The translations under genes and the position numbers were made by a program. A model generated the notes under the pieces. It was not told the origin of the DNA, made no database searches, and saw only the letters and a program-made list of their open reading frames with translations. Below are positions 9,723 to 17,532 of a stretch of 48,713 nt of DNA, one piece after another. This stretch comes from Betaproteobacteria bacterium (GTDB lineage Bacteria > Pseudomonadota > Gammaproteobacteria > Burkholderiales > Casimicrobiaceae), in the NCBI GenBank assembly GCA_016861105.1, contig BOKS01000020.1:5001-53713 (forward strand), read 5' to 3'. Positions within the stretch are counted from its first letter, which is position 1. Every line of letters starts with the position of its first letter.

Positions 9723-10829
9723 TCAACGGAGGAACGCGCCGATCGCCGCCGCGACTTCGGCGACCTCGGCGCCGCCGACGCCCGGGCCGCTCGGCAGGTT
9801 GATCCCGCGCGCGCCCAGCGATTCGGCCACCGGGTGGCGCTCGCCGCGCGCCGCGTACATCGGCATCGTGTGCGCGGGATGGAACAGCGGGCGCGTCTCG
9901 ATGCCGGCGAGCGCGAGGTGCCGGCGCAGCGGGTCGCGCAGCGAGGGCTCCGCGACGAGGATCGAGTTCATCCAGAACGAGTGCGTGGTGCCGCTCGCCT
10001 CGGCGTGCAGCTCGACCGGCAGGCCGGCCAGCGCCGCGCGGTAGTGCGCGTGCAGCTCGCGCTTGCGCGCGATGATCGCCTCGGCGCGCTCGAGCTGGGC
10101 GACGCCGATCGCCGCGGCCACGTTGGTCATCCGGTAGTTGTACGCGAGCTCGTCGTGCCAGTACTCGCGATCGGCCGAGACGCCCTGGTTCTTGAGCTTC
10201 GCACAGCGCGCGTGCACGACGGGATCGCGCGCCACGACCATGCCGCCCTCGCCGGTGGTGATCGTCTTGTTGCCGAAGAAGCTGAACGTGGCGACGTCGC
10301 CGAACGTCCCGACGTGCCGGCCGCGCCAGCGCGTCCCGAACGCCTCGGCGCAGTCCTCCACGAGCGCGAGCCCGTGCTCGCGCGCGATGGCGACGAGCGC
10401 GTCCATGTCGCAGCTCTGGCCGTACAGGTGCACGGCCATGATCGCGCGCGTGCGCGGCGTGAGCTTGCGGCGCACGTCGTCGGGGTCGAGCTGCCAGGTG
10501 TCGCGCCGCGAGTCGGCGAAGACCGGCGTCGCACCCGTCTGCTCGACGGTGTTCACCGAGGCGATGTAGGTGAGCGTGGGCACGATGACCTCGTCGCCGC
10601 GGCCCAGGCCGAGCGCGGCCAGCGCGAGGTGCAGCGCCACCGTTCCGTTGCACACCGACGTCGCGTGCGGCGCGCCGACGAACGACGCGAACGCGGACTC
10701 GAAGCGCCCGACGAAGGCGCCGCGCGACGAGATCCACGTCGTGTCGAGGCACTCGTCGACGTAGCGGCGCTCGTTGCCGCCGAGCAGCGGCGCGTAGACG
10801 GGGATGCGGACCGGCGCGGCGGCGGTCAT
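9723..10829 (-). CDS. per: GDP-perosamine synthase-type aminotransferase (DegT/DnrJ/EryC1)
   Basis: A 368-residue PLP-dependent sugar aminotransferase. The PLP-contact stretches are [15 protein letters not shown] and [12 protein letters not shown]; the Schiff-base Lys lies in [17 protein letters not shown]. Length and motifs match GDP-perosamine synthase (RfbE/Per), which converts GDP-4-keto-6-deoxymannose plus glutamate to GDP-perosamine. The substrate is the product of gmd, whose stop codon overlaps this ATG (ATGA, 4 nt), strengthening the assignment. Product use as N-acetyl-perosamine is supported by the NeuD/PerB-like acetyltransferase at 1314-1928. The alternative is another 4-keto-6-deoxyhexose aminotransferase. 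The enzyme is cytoplasmic. Confidence 0.87.
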   Translation of the reverse strand: MTAAAPVRIPVYAPLLGGNERRYVDECLDTTWISSRGAFVGRFESAFASFVGAPHATSVCNGTVALHLALAALGLGRGDEVIVPTLTYIASVNTVEQTGATPVFADSRRDTWQLDPDDVRRKLTPRTRAIMAVHLYGQSCDMDALVAIAREHGLALVEDCAEAFGTRWRGRHVGTFGDVATFSFFGNKTITTGEGGMVVARDPVVHARCAKLKNQGVSADREYWHDELAYNYRMTNVAAAIGVAQLERAEAIIARKRELHAHYRAALAGLPVELHAEASGTTHSFWMNSILVAEPSLRDPLRRHLALAGIETRPLFHPAHTMPMYAARGERHPVAESLGARGINLPSGPGVGGAEVAEVAAAIGAFLR

Positions 10830-11935
10830 TCGTGGTAGCTGTAGTAGCGGTAGCCGCTGTTGTGCGCCTGCAGATCGCGCTCGGCCTGCGCGAGGTCCTC
10901 GCGGACCATCTCGCGGACCAGCGCGTCGAATCCGATCCGCGGCGACCAGCCCAGCGCGGCGTGCGCCTTCGCGGCGTCGCCGAGCAGCGTGTTGACCTCC
11001 GCCGGGCGGAAGTAGCGCGGGTCCACCTCGACCACGCACTTGCCGCTCGCGGCGTCGACGCCGCGCTCGCCCGCGCCGCTGCCCTGCCACTCGAGGGGCA
11101 TCCCGAGCTCGGCGGCGGCCAGCGCGACGAACTCGCGCACGCTGTGCTGCTGCCCCGTGGCGACGACGTAGTCGTCGGGCGCGGGCTGCTGCAGCATCAG
11201 CCACTGCGCCTCGACGAAGTCCTTCGCGTGGCCCCAGTCGCGCCGCGCGTCGAGGTTGCCGAGGTAGAGGCGCTCCTGCAGCCCCAGCCTGATGCGCGCG
11301 AGCGCGCGCGTGATCTTGCGCGTCACGAAGGTCTCGCCGCGCACCGGCGACTCGTGGTTGAACAGGATGCCGTTGCACGCGTACATGCCGTAGGCCTCGC
11401 GGTAGTTCACGGTGATCCAGTAGGCGTAGAGCTTGGCCACGCCGTACGGCGAGCGGGGATGGAACGGCGTCGTCTCGCGCTGCGGCGTCTCCTTGACCAG
11501 CCCGTAGAGCTCGGACGTGGACGCCTGGTAGAAGCGCGTGCGGCCGGCGAGGCCGAGGATGCGGATCGCCTCGAGGATGCGCAGCGTCCCCAGGCCGTCG
11601 GCGTTGGCGGTGTACTCCGGCTCCTCGAACGAGACCGCCACGTGGCTCTGCGCGGCCAGGTTGTAGATCTCGTCCGGCTGCGTCTGCTGCACGATGCGCA
11701 GCAGCGACGTGGCGTCCGTGAGGTCGCCGTAGTGCAGGAAGAAGCGGCACCCCGGCGAGTGCGGATCGCGGTAGAGGTGGTCGATGCGGTCGGTCTTGAA
11801 CAGCGACGAGCGCCGGCGCAGCCCGTGGACCTCGTATCCCTTCTGCAGCAGCAGCTCGGCCAGGTAGGCGCCGTCCTGCCCCGTGACCCCCGTGACCAGC
11901 GCGACCTTCCGCGCTCCTGCAGCCTCTTCCGGCAT
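10826..11935 (-). CDS. gmd: GDP-mannose 4,6-dehydratase
   Basis: A 369-residue SDR matching Gmd throughout: [39 protein letters not shown], the catalytic QASTSELYG (Thr-Ser-Glu), [12 protein letters not shown] (Tyr/Lys), and the C-terminal [17 protein letters not shown]. It converts GDP-D-mannose to GDP-4-keto-6-deoxy-D-mannose, the branch point to perosamine, rhamnose and fucose. The ATG at 11935 is chosen over a GTG five codons upstream because GAGGGG lies just ahead of it. It is the first gene of the operon gmd-per-SDR, driven from a -10 box near 12040. Confidence 0.95.
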   Translation of the reverse strand: MPEEAAGARKVALVTGVTGQDGAYLAELLLQKGYEVHGLRRRSSLFKTDRIDHLYRDPHSPGCRFFLHYGDLTDATSLLRIVQQTQPDEIYNLAAQSHVAVSFEEPEYTANADGLGTLRILEAIRILGLAGRTRFYQASTSELYGLVKETPQRETTPFHPRSPYGVAKLYAYWITVNYREAYGMYACNGILFNHESPVRGETFVTRKITRALARIRLGLQERLYLGNLDARRDWGHAKDFVEAQWLMLQQPAPDDYVVATGQQHSVREFVALAAAELGMPLEWQGSGAGERGVDAASGKCVVEVDPRYFRPAEVNTLLGDAAKAHAALGWSPRIGFDALVREMVREDLAQAERDLQAHNSGYRYYSYHE

Positions 11936-12036
11936 CCTGTCCCCTCGCACGCTCGCAGCTGGCCCCGCGCGCGGCGGGCGGTCGCCGCCGCCCTGCGCCC
12001 CCGCGCGGCACGGCGCCGCACGTCGCAGGCGGGCCC

Positions 12037-12042
12037 ATTATA
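12037..12042 (-). promoter_or_regulatory. -10 box for the gmd operon
   Basis: A perfect minus-strand TATAAT lies 100 bp upstream of the gmd start in the divergent region 11936-12124. No good -35 match exists at 16-18 bp, so an activator or a relaxed -35 is implied. Transcription would start near 12030. Confidence 0.5.
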
Positions 12043-12076
12043 GGCCGCGCCTTCCGATATCCTGCGCCGTCGGCTT

Positions 12077-12095
12077 CCGCTACTCTACGTAGCGG
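12077..12095. other. inverted repeat in the gmd / GT4 divergent region
   Basis: CCGCTAC (12077-12083) and GTAGCGG (12089-12095) form a perfect 7-bp stem around the 5-base loop tctac; CTACGTAG (12085-12092) inside it is itself palindromic. It lies 30 bp upstream of the plus-strand GT4 start and about 35 bp upstream of the gmd -10 box, so it could be an operator shared by both operons or a leader hairpin. Role inferred only from position. Confidence 0.4.
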
Positions 12096-12124
12096 TACGC
12101 AACGATGCCCACGGTTCCTTCCGC

Positions 12125-13261
12125 ATGAATGTCGCGCTCGTGCACGACTGGCTCGACACCTGGGCCGGCGGCGAGAACTGCCTCGAGGCGATCGCGGCGC
12201 TGTACCCGTCGGCGACGATCTACACGCTGGTCGACGTGATGCCGGCGCCGCTGCGCCGCCGCTTGCAGGGCCACGAGGTCCGCACGTCGTTCCTGCAGCG
12301 CCTCCCCGGGGCGCGTCGCCGCTTCCGCAGCCTGCTCCCGCTGTTCCCGGCCGCCGTCGAGCGGCTGGACGTGTCGGGCCACGACCTCGTGATCTCGACG
12401 TCGCACGCCGTCGCCAAGGGCGTGCGCCGCGGCCCGGGCCAGCTCCACGTCTGCTACTGCTTCTCGCCGATCCGCTATGCGTGGGACCTGCGCGAGCAGT
12501 ATCTCGCGCAGACCGGCCTCGACCGGGGCCTGCGCGGCTGGCTCGCCCACCGCGTCCTCGACCGCATCGCCGACTGGGACCGGCGCAGCAGCGCTCGTGT
12601 CGACGACTTCGTCGCCATCTCGCAGCACATCCGCGAGCGGATCGCGCGCTGCTACGGCCGCGAGGCGAGCGTCATCCACCCGCCCGTGACGCTGCCCGCC
12701 TTCGACGCGCGGCCGCGCATGCGCCGGCATTACGTCACCGTGTCCCGCCTCGTCCCCTACAAGCGCATCGACGCGATCGCGGCAGCGTTCGCCCGCCTGC
12801 CGGGACGCGAGCTCGTGATCGTCGGCGAGGGCCCGGAGCGGTCGCGGATCGCGGCCGCGGCGGGCGCCAACGTCCGGCTCGTCGGGCAGGCGGACGACGC
12901 GCAGCGCGACGCCTGGCTGCGCGATGCCCGGGCCTTCCTGTTCGCCGCGGAGGAGGACTTCGGGATCGCGCCGCTGGAGGCGCAGGCCGCCGGCGTGCCG
13001 GTCATCGCGTACGGACGCGGCGGCGTCACCGAGACGGTGCGCGGCCTCGAGGACGAGGCGCCGACGGGGCTGTTCTTCGACGCGCAGACGCCGGAGGCGA
13101 TCGCGGACGCCGTGCTGCGCTTCGAGGCGTGCGAGGCGCGCTTCGACGCGCTCGCCTGCCGGCGCAACGCCGAGCGCTTCGCGGCGCAGCGCTTCCGCGA
13201 CGAGTTCGCCGCCCACGTGGCCGCGCGCTTCGCCGCCTTCCGTGCGCGGAGGGCGGCGTGA
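12125..13261 (+). CDS. GT4 glycosyltransferase, WbaZ-like (mannosyltransferase type)
   Basis: A 378-residue GT-B enzyme. The N-terminus MNVALVHDWLDTWAGGENCL is characteristic of the WbaZ/WbdB-like mannosyl- and perosaminyltransferase group. The donor lobe shows VSRLVPYKRIDAI, ELVIVGEGPERSRI and EEDFGIAPLEAQAAGVPVIA with the E-x7-E pair. It probably transfers a GDP-activated sugar, fitting the nearby gmd operon. It is the first gene of a plus-strand operon and overlaps the next gene by 4 nt (GTGA). A soluble or peripherally bound cytoplasmic enzyme. The exact sugar is inferred. Confidence 0.9.
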   Translation: MNVALVHDWLDTWAGGENCLEAIAALYPSATIYTLVDVMPAPLRRRLQGHEVRTSFLQRLPGARRRFRSLLPLFPAAVERLDVSGHDLVISTSHAVAKGVRRGPGQLHVCYCFSPIRYAWDLREQYLAQTGLDRGLRGWLAHRVLDRIADWDRRSSARVDDFVAISQHIRERIARCYGREASVIHPPVTLPAFDARPRMRRHYVTVSRLVPYKRIDAIAAAFARLPGRELVIVGEGPERSRIAAAAGANVRLVGQADDAQRDAWLRDARAFLFAAEEDFGIAPLEAQAAGVPVIAYGRGGVTETVRGLEDEAPTGLFFDAQTPEAIADAVLRFEACEARFDALACRRNAERFAAQRFRDEFAAHVAARFAAFRARRAA

Positions 13262-14658
13262 ACCGCAGCATCCTCAAGCCGAACGCCCCGCTCTTCGAGG
13301 GCCTGCAGCGCCTGCTCGACCCGGTGGTCACGGTCGTCACCGGGTGGCTCGCCTACGAGCTCTACCCGCCGCTCGCGGAGCTCCCGTTCCCCGAGCACTA
13401 CGTGTTCGCGCTGCTGTTCATGGGCGTGATGACCGCGACGCTCTTCCCCATCATGGGCCTGTACGGCTCGCGGCGCGGCGTGACCGCGTTCGCCGAGGTG
13501 CGCCAGATCTTCCGCGCCGTCATGGTGCTGGCCGCCATCTGGGTGGCGTTCGTGTTCTTCAGCAAGACCGGCGAGCAGTTCTCGCGCGTGTGGAGCGCCT
13601 ACTGGATCGCGCTGGTGCTGGCCGGCCAGTTCGCGCTGCGCGGCGGGCTGCGGCTGATGCTGCGCCAGCTGCGCCGGCGCGGCTACAACCTGCGCCACGT
13701 CGTCATCGTCGGCGCCGGCGAGCTCGGGCTCACCGTGGCCGAACGGCTGCGCGCCGCGCCGTGGGCGGGCTTCGCGATCCGCGGCTTCTACGACGACGAT
13801 CCGGCACTGGCGGACGCGACGCCCGCCGGGCTGCCGGTGCTGGGCACGACCGACAGGCTCCTCGCCGACCTCGACGGCGACGCCGTCGACCAGGTGTGGA
13901 TCGCGCTGCCGCTGCGCGCGGAGCAACGCATCCGCGACCTGATCAACGGGCTGCAGCAGACGTCGGTGCAGGTGCGCTTCGTGCCCGACATCTACAACTT
14001 CAACCTGCTGCACCACTCGGTGTCGGAGATCCAGGGCCTGCCGGTGATCAACGTCACCGACTCGCCGCTGGACGGCGCCGGCATGCTGGCGAAGCGGGCC
14101 GAGGACATCGTGCTCGCGGTCTTCTTCCTGCTACTCGCGGCGCCGGCGCTCGCGGCCATCGCCGCCGGCGTCAAGCTGTCGTCGCCGGGCCCCGTGCTCT
14201 TCCGGCAGGAGCGCGTGACGTGGAACGGGCAGCGTTTCCCGATGTTCAAGTTCCGCTCGATGCCCGTGGGCGCGGAATCGCTGACCGGCCCGGTCTGGGC
14301 CACGCCCGACGAGCGGCGCGCGACCCGCTTCGGCGCGTTCCTGCGCCGCTACTCGCTCGACGAGCTGCCGCAGCTCGTCAACGTCCTGCGCGGCGAGATG
14401 TCGATCGTCGGCCCGCGGCCGGAGCGGCCGGAGTTCGTCGCGCGCTTCAGGCGCGACATCCCCGGCTACATGCAGAAACACCTCGTCAAGGCCGGCATCA
14501 CCGGCTGGGCGCAGGTCAACGACCTGCGCGGCGACACCGACCTCGCCCAGCGGATCCAGCACGACCTCTACTACATCGAGAACTGGTCGGTCTGGTTCGA
14601 CCTGCGCATCATCGGCCTCACGCTGCTGCACATCCTGCGCAGCGAGCACGCCTACTGA
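13258..14658 (+). CDS. wcaJ: initiating undecaprenyl-phosphate sugar-1-phosphate transferase (WcaJ-type)
   Basis: A 466-residue polyprenyl glycosyl-phosphotransferase with the full WcaJ layout: four N-terminal membrane helices (about residues 15-130), a soluble CoA-binding-like Rossmann domain (HVVIVGAGELGLTVAERL to about residue 260), a fifth hydrophobic segment (IVLAVFFLLLAAPALAAI), and the catalytic sugar-transferase domain with MFKFRSM, RYSLDELPQLVNVLRGEMSIVG in sequence, and GPRPERPEFV. It transfers glucose-1-phosphate (or a related sugar phosphate) to undecaprenyl phosphate to start glycan synthesis. The GTG start overlaps the preceding stop as GTGA and has GGAGG upstream. This gene marks the locus as a polysaccharide assembly cluster. 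The sugar specificity is inferred. Confidence 0.94.
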   Translation: MNRSILKPNAPLFEGLQRLLDPVVTVVTGWLAYELYPPLAELPFPEHYVFALLFMGVMTATLFPIMGLYGSRRGVTAFAEVRQIFRAVMVLAAIWVAFVFFSKTGEQFSRVWSAYWIALVLAGQFALRGGLRLMLRQLRRRGYNLRHVVIVGAGELGLTVAERLRAAPWAGFAIRGFYDDDPALADATPAGLPVLGTTDRLLADLDGDAVDQVWIALPLRAEQRIRDLINGLQQTSVQVRFVPDIYNFNLLHHSVSEIQGLPVINVTDSPLDGAGMLAKRAEDIVLAVFFLLLAAPALAAIAAGVKLSSPGPVLFRQERVTWNGQRFPMFKFRSMPVGAESLTGPVWATPDERRATRFGAFLRRYSLDELPQLVNVLRGEMSIVGPRPERPEFVARFRRDIPGYMQKHLVKAGITGWAQVNDLRGDTDLAQRIQHDLYYIENWSVWFDLRIIGLTLLHILRSEHAY

Positions 14659-14672
14659 CGGGCCTTCGCCCG
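14659..14672 (+). terminator. weak hairpin after wcaJ
   Basis: CGGGC-cttc-GCCCG begins at the wcaJ stop codon. The stem is 5 bp and no T-run follows, so it is at best a partial or factor-dependent terminator between wcaJ and the membrane-protein genes. Confidence 0.25.
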
Positions 14673-14706
14673 CGCCGGCGCGCCGCGTGGCGCGGCGGAT
14701 CCACGC

Positions 14707-14712
14707 TAGAAT
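14707..14712 (+). promoter_or_regulatory. possible -10 box (TAGAAT) for the membrane-protein operon
   Basis: TAGAAT lies 50 bp before the start at 14762 in the 103-bp gap after wcaJ. There is no recognisable -35. It may separate the 14762-19800 genes from the wcaJ unit or boost their expression. Confidence 0.35.
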
Positions 14713-14761
14713 CGCAGCGTCGCACGCGGGCGCCCGGCGCCCCGTGCATGACGCCTCGCGC

Positions 14762-16084
14762 ATGACCGACACGACCCTGCCGCCTGCCGCCCCGGGCGAC
14801 CCCGCACCGCGGGACGGAGCGGAACCCGGCGGCGCCGCGCCGCCTCCCGACACGGCGCCGGACGCGGCGGCGCCCGTCGCCGGCGGCACGACCGTGGCGG
14901 CGGCCCCCGCCACGGCGTCGCGCAGGCCGGCGGCGCTGCCGCTGGCGGCCGTCTTCGCCGTCGCGCTTCTCGCCTGCGGCCTCGCCTACCTGTGGGACGC
15001 GGTGCCGGGCAAGTGGTTCGCGAGCGCCGACCCGCTCGCGTGGGGCGCGCGCGACCTGCAGGTGACCCGCGGCGTGGCGCGCATCGCCGGTGACGAGCTT
15101 TACGTGATGCCGAACGACCCGTCGGGCATCGTCGTCGTCTCGGTGCGCACGCGCTTCTCCTCGATCGACCAGGCGTCCGTCGCGTGGGTGGCGATCGACG
15201 TGCCCGACGACGTCGAGGCCTCGCTGCTGTGGCGCAACGACTACAAGCCCGAGACGCTGAACACGATGCCGCTGCCGGCGATCTCCGGGCGCCTGCTTCC
15301 GGCGGTCGTGCTCGGGCATCCTGCGTGGATCGGGCGCATCGAGGGACTCGCGCTCGCCATCCGCGGGGCGATCGCCGAGCCGATCCGCATCCGCGGCGTG
15401 ACCGTGCGCCCGCACGACGCGCCCGAGATCGCCAAGGAACGCCTCCGCGAGTGGTTCGCGTTCGAAGGCTGGACGGGCACGTCGATCAACACGGTGACCG
15501 GCGGCGCGGACCTCCAGGACCTGCCGATGCCGCTGCTGCTCGCGGCCGCGGTCGCGCTGGCGACGCTGATCGTCGCCGGCCTCGCCCGCTGGCGGCCCGC
15601 GCTGTTCCCGCTGGGCGTCGCCGGGTCACTCGCGGCGTTCGCGCTGGCGGCGTGGCTGCTGCTCGACCTGCGCTGGGCGTGGAACCTCGCGCGGCAGGTC
15701 GAGGCCACGGCCGCCGAGTTCGCCTTCAAGAGCTTCGAGGACAAGCGCCTCGCCGTCGAGGACGGGCAGCTGTACGCCTTCGTCGCCAGGGCCCGCGAGC
15801 TGATGCCCAGGGAGCCCGCGCGCGTCTTCGTCGTCGCCGACTCGCACTACTTCCGCGGCCGCGCCGCCTACCACCTGGCGCCGCACCGCGTCTACTTCGA
15901 CCCGCGCGCGAACACCATCCCCGGGCCGGAGGCCTTCCGGCCCGGCGACTGGTTCGTCGTCTACCAGCGCAAGGGCGTGCAGTTCGATGCGTCGCAGGGT
16001 CGGCTGCGCTGGAACAACCTCCCGCCGGTGTCCGCCGAGCTGAAGCTCGCCTCGCGCGGTGCGGCGCTGTTCCTGATCCGGTAG
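14762..16084 (+). CDS. membrane protein of unknown function in the glycan locus
   Basis: A 440-residue protein not recognised as a named family. It has a Pro/Ala-rich cytoplasmic N-terminal ~55 residues, one membrane helix (LPLAAVFAVALLACGLAYLW), a soluble, probably periplasmic, region of about 175 residues, two to three further hydrophobic segments (LLLAAAVALATLIVAGLA; FPLGVAGSLAAFALAAWLLL), and a C-terminal soluble domain of about 110 residues containing RVFVVADSHYFRGRAAYHL. The ATG at 14762 gives the Pro-rich start; upstream extension would enter the intergenic gap. It is followed after 16 nt by a GT-C-like protein, and the pair may form a periplasmic glycan-modifying unit. That role is inferred from position. 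Confidence 0.75.
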   Translation: MTDTTLPPAAPGDPAPRDGAEPGGAAPPPDTAPDAAAPVAGGTTVAAAPATASRRPAALPLAAVFAVALLACGLAYLWDAVPGKWFASADPLAWGARDLQVTRGVARIAGDELYVMPNDPSGIVVVSVRTRFSSIDQASVAWVAIDVPDDVEASLLWRNDYKPETLNTMPLPAISGRLLPAVVLGHPAWIGRIEGLALAIRGAIAEPIRIRGVTVRPHDAPEIAKERLREWFAFEGWTGTSINTVTGGADLQDLPMPLLLAAAVALATLIVAGLARWRPALFPLGVAGSLAAFALAAWLLLDLRWAWNLARQVEATAAEFAFKSFEDKRLAVEDGQLYAFVARARELMPREPARVFVVADSHYFRGRAAYHLAPHRVYFDPRANTIPGPEAFRPGDWFVVYQRKGVQFDASQGRLRWNNLPPVSAELKLASRGAALFLIR

Positions 16085-16100
16085 GCTCCGGACCGCCCGC

Positions 16101-17525
16101 GTGCGCATCGTCGACTTCCTCGCGCTCGCCGCCGGCCTCGGGCTCACGTGGGCCTTCGGCGTGGCGCTGCTGGGCGCGCTCTACCGCGTCGCCCCGTCGC
16201 GCGAGCCGCCGCCCGCCGCGTGGCTCGCCGGCACCGGCTGGTTCGTGGGCGCGTTCGGCGTCACGCTGCTCATGCGCGCGCTGTCGGCGGCCGGCATCCC
16301 GTTTGGCGTCGCGAGCATCGGCGGGCCGGTGCTGGCGCTCACGCTCGCCGCCGCGTGGCTCGCCGCGCGGGGGCGCGCGCCCGCCGCCCGCGACGGCGTC
16401 CGCGCCTTCTTCGCCGGGCTGTCGGGCCGCGGCCTCGACGGGTGGGAACGCAAGGTCTGGCTCGCGCTGATCGCGTGGCTCGCGCTGCGCTTCGCGCTGC
16501 TGTTCGCCGAGGTCTGGTGGCGGCCGCTGTACCCGTGGGACGCGTGGACGCAGTGGGGCACGAAGGCGCGCGCGTGGTTCGAGATGAAGTCGATGGTGCC
16601 GTTCGCCGGCGTCGTCGAGTTCGTGACGGCCGCGCCCGGCACGATGCTGTGGTACGACGCCGCGCCTCACTATCCGGGCACGGTGCCGCTGCTGCAGGCC
16701 TGGGCCGCGCTCCTCATCGGCCGCTGGGACGACGCCGGCGCCAACCTGCCGTGGTGGGTCACCGGCATCGCGCTCGCCATCGCCCTGCACGGCGCCTTCG
16801 TGATGCTCGGGTTGCGCAGGCTGCCGGCGCTCGTGGGGGCGACGATGGTGGCGACGCTGCCGATCGTGAACGTCCACGTCGCGCTCGCCGGCTACGCCGA
16901 CCTGCCGATGGCCTGCTATCTCACGCTCGGGACGCTCGCCGCGCTGCGGGCGATCCGCAGCCGCAGCGCGGCCGACGCCGTCGTCGCCGCCGTCCTGCTC
17001 GCCGCGATGGTGCTGGTCAAGAACCCCGGCAAGGCGTGGATCCTGATGCTGCTGCCGGCGTTCATCTGCGCCGCGGTCCCGCGCCACGGGCTGCGCATCG
17101 CCGGCACGATGTTCGCCGCGGCGGTATTCGCGCTGCTGGTCGCCGCGCGCAGCGGCATCACGCTGTTCGGCTACCACTTCTCGCCGCAGTACGCGATGCC
17201 CTGGAACGCGCTGTTCGACGCGTACTTCTCGTTCGCGAACTGGAACCTGCTCTGGTACGCGGCGGTGGCGACCGCGGCGATCGCCTGGCGGCAGATTTTC
17301 TCCGCCGATGTCGCGCCGTACACGGTGGCGGTCGCCGGCGGGCTCATGTTCCTGTTCATCGGCTTCGCCTTCACCAACGCGGGCGCGTGGGTCGAGGACC
17401 AGTCGACGGTGAACCGCGCGACGCTCCACCTCGCGCCGCTGGTGGTCGTCTGGATGCTCGTGGCGCTGCGTGCGTGGCTGCGCGAGCGGCGTCCCGCCGG
17501 CACGCCCGTCCCGACGGCGCCCTGA
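16101..17525 (+). CDS. polytopic GT-C-like membrane protein
   Basis: A 474-residue integral membrane protein with roughly ten to twelve hydrophobic segments. After the third or fourth helix it has a periplasmic loop with RPLYPWDAWTQWGTKARAWF and a later APHYPGTVPLLQAWAALLIG, an arrangement like the polyprenyl-phosphate-sugar-dependent GT-C (PMT/ArnT-like) transferases, where an acidic loop after TM1/TM2 is catalytic. The GTG at 16101 starts the first helix directly. It sits between an unknown membrane protein (16-nt gap) and the DUF5672 fusion gene (7-nt gap), so the three are probably one operon. Transferase activity is an inference from topology and context; a flippase or polymerase role is not excluded. 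Confidence 0.72.
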   Translation: MRIVDFLALAAGLGLTWAFGVALLGALYRVAPSREPPPAAWLAGTGWFVGAFGVTLLMRALSAAGIPFGVASIGGPVLALTLAAAWLAARGRAPAARDGVRAFFAGLSGRGLDGWERKVWLALIAWLALRFALLFAEVWWRPLYPWDAWTQWGTKARAWFEMKSMVPFAGVVEFVTAAPGTMLWYDAAPHYPGTVPLLQAWAALLIGRWDDAGANLPWWVTGIALAIALHGAFVMLGLRRLPALVGATMVATLPIVNVHVALAGYADLPMACYLTLGTLAALRAIRSRSAADAVVAAVLLAAMVLVKNPGKAWILMLLPAFICAAVPRHGLRIAGTMFAAAVFALLVAARSGITLFGYHFSPQYAMPWNALFDAYFSFANWNLLWYAAVATAAIAWRQIFSADVAPYTVAVAGGLMFLFIGFAFTNAGAWVEDQSTVNRATLHLAPLVVVWMLVALRAWLRERRPAGTPVPTAP

Positions 17526-17532
17526 CGCGCCG

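Noticed and set aside
12081..12086. TACTCT as a plus-strand -10 box for the WbaZ-like gene
   Set aside because: Poor match with no -35; it lies inside the inverted repeat and is better explained by that.
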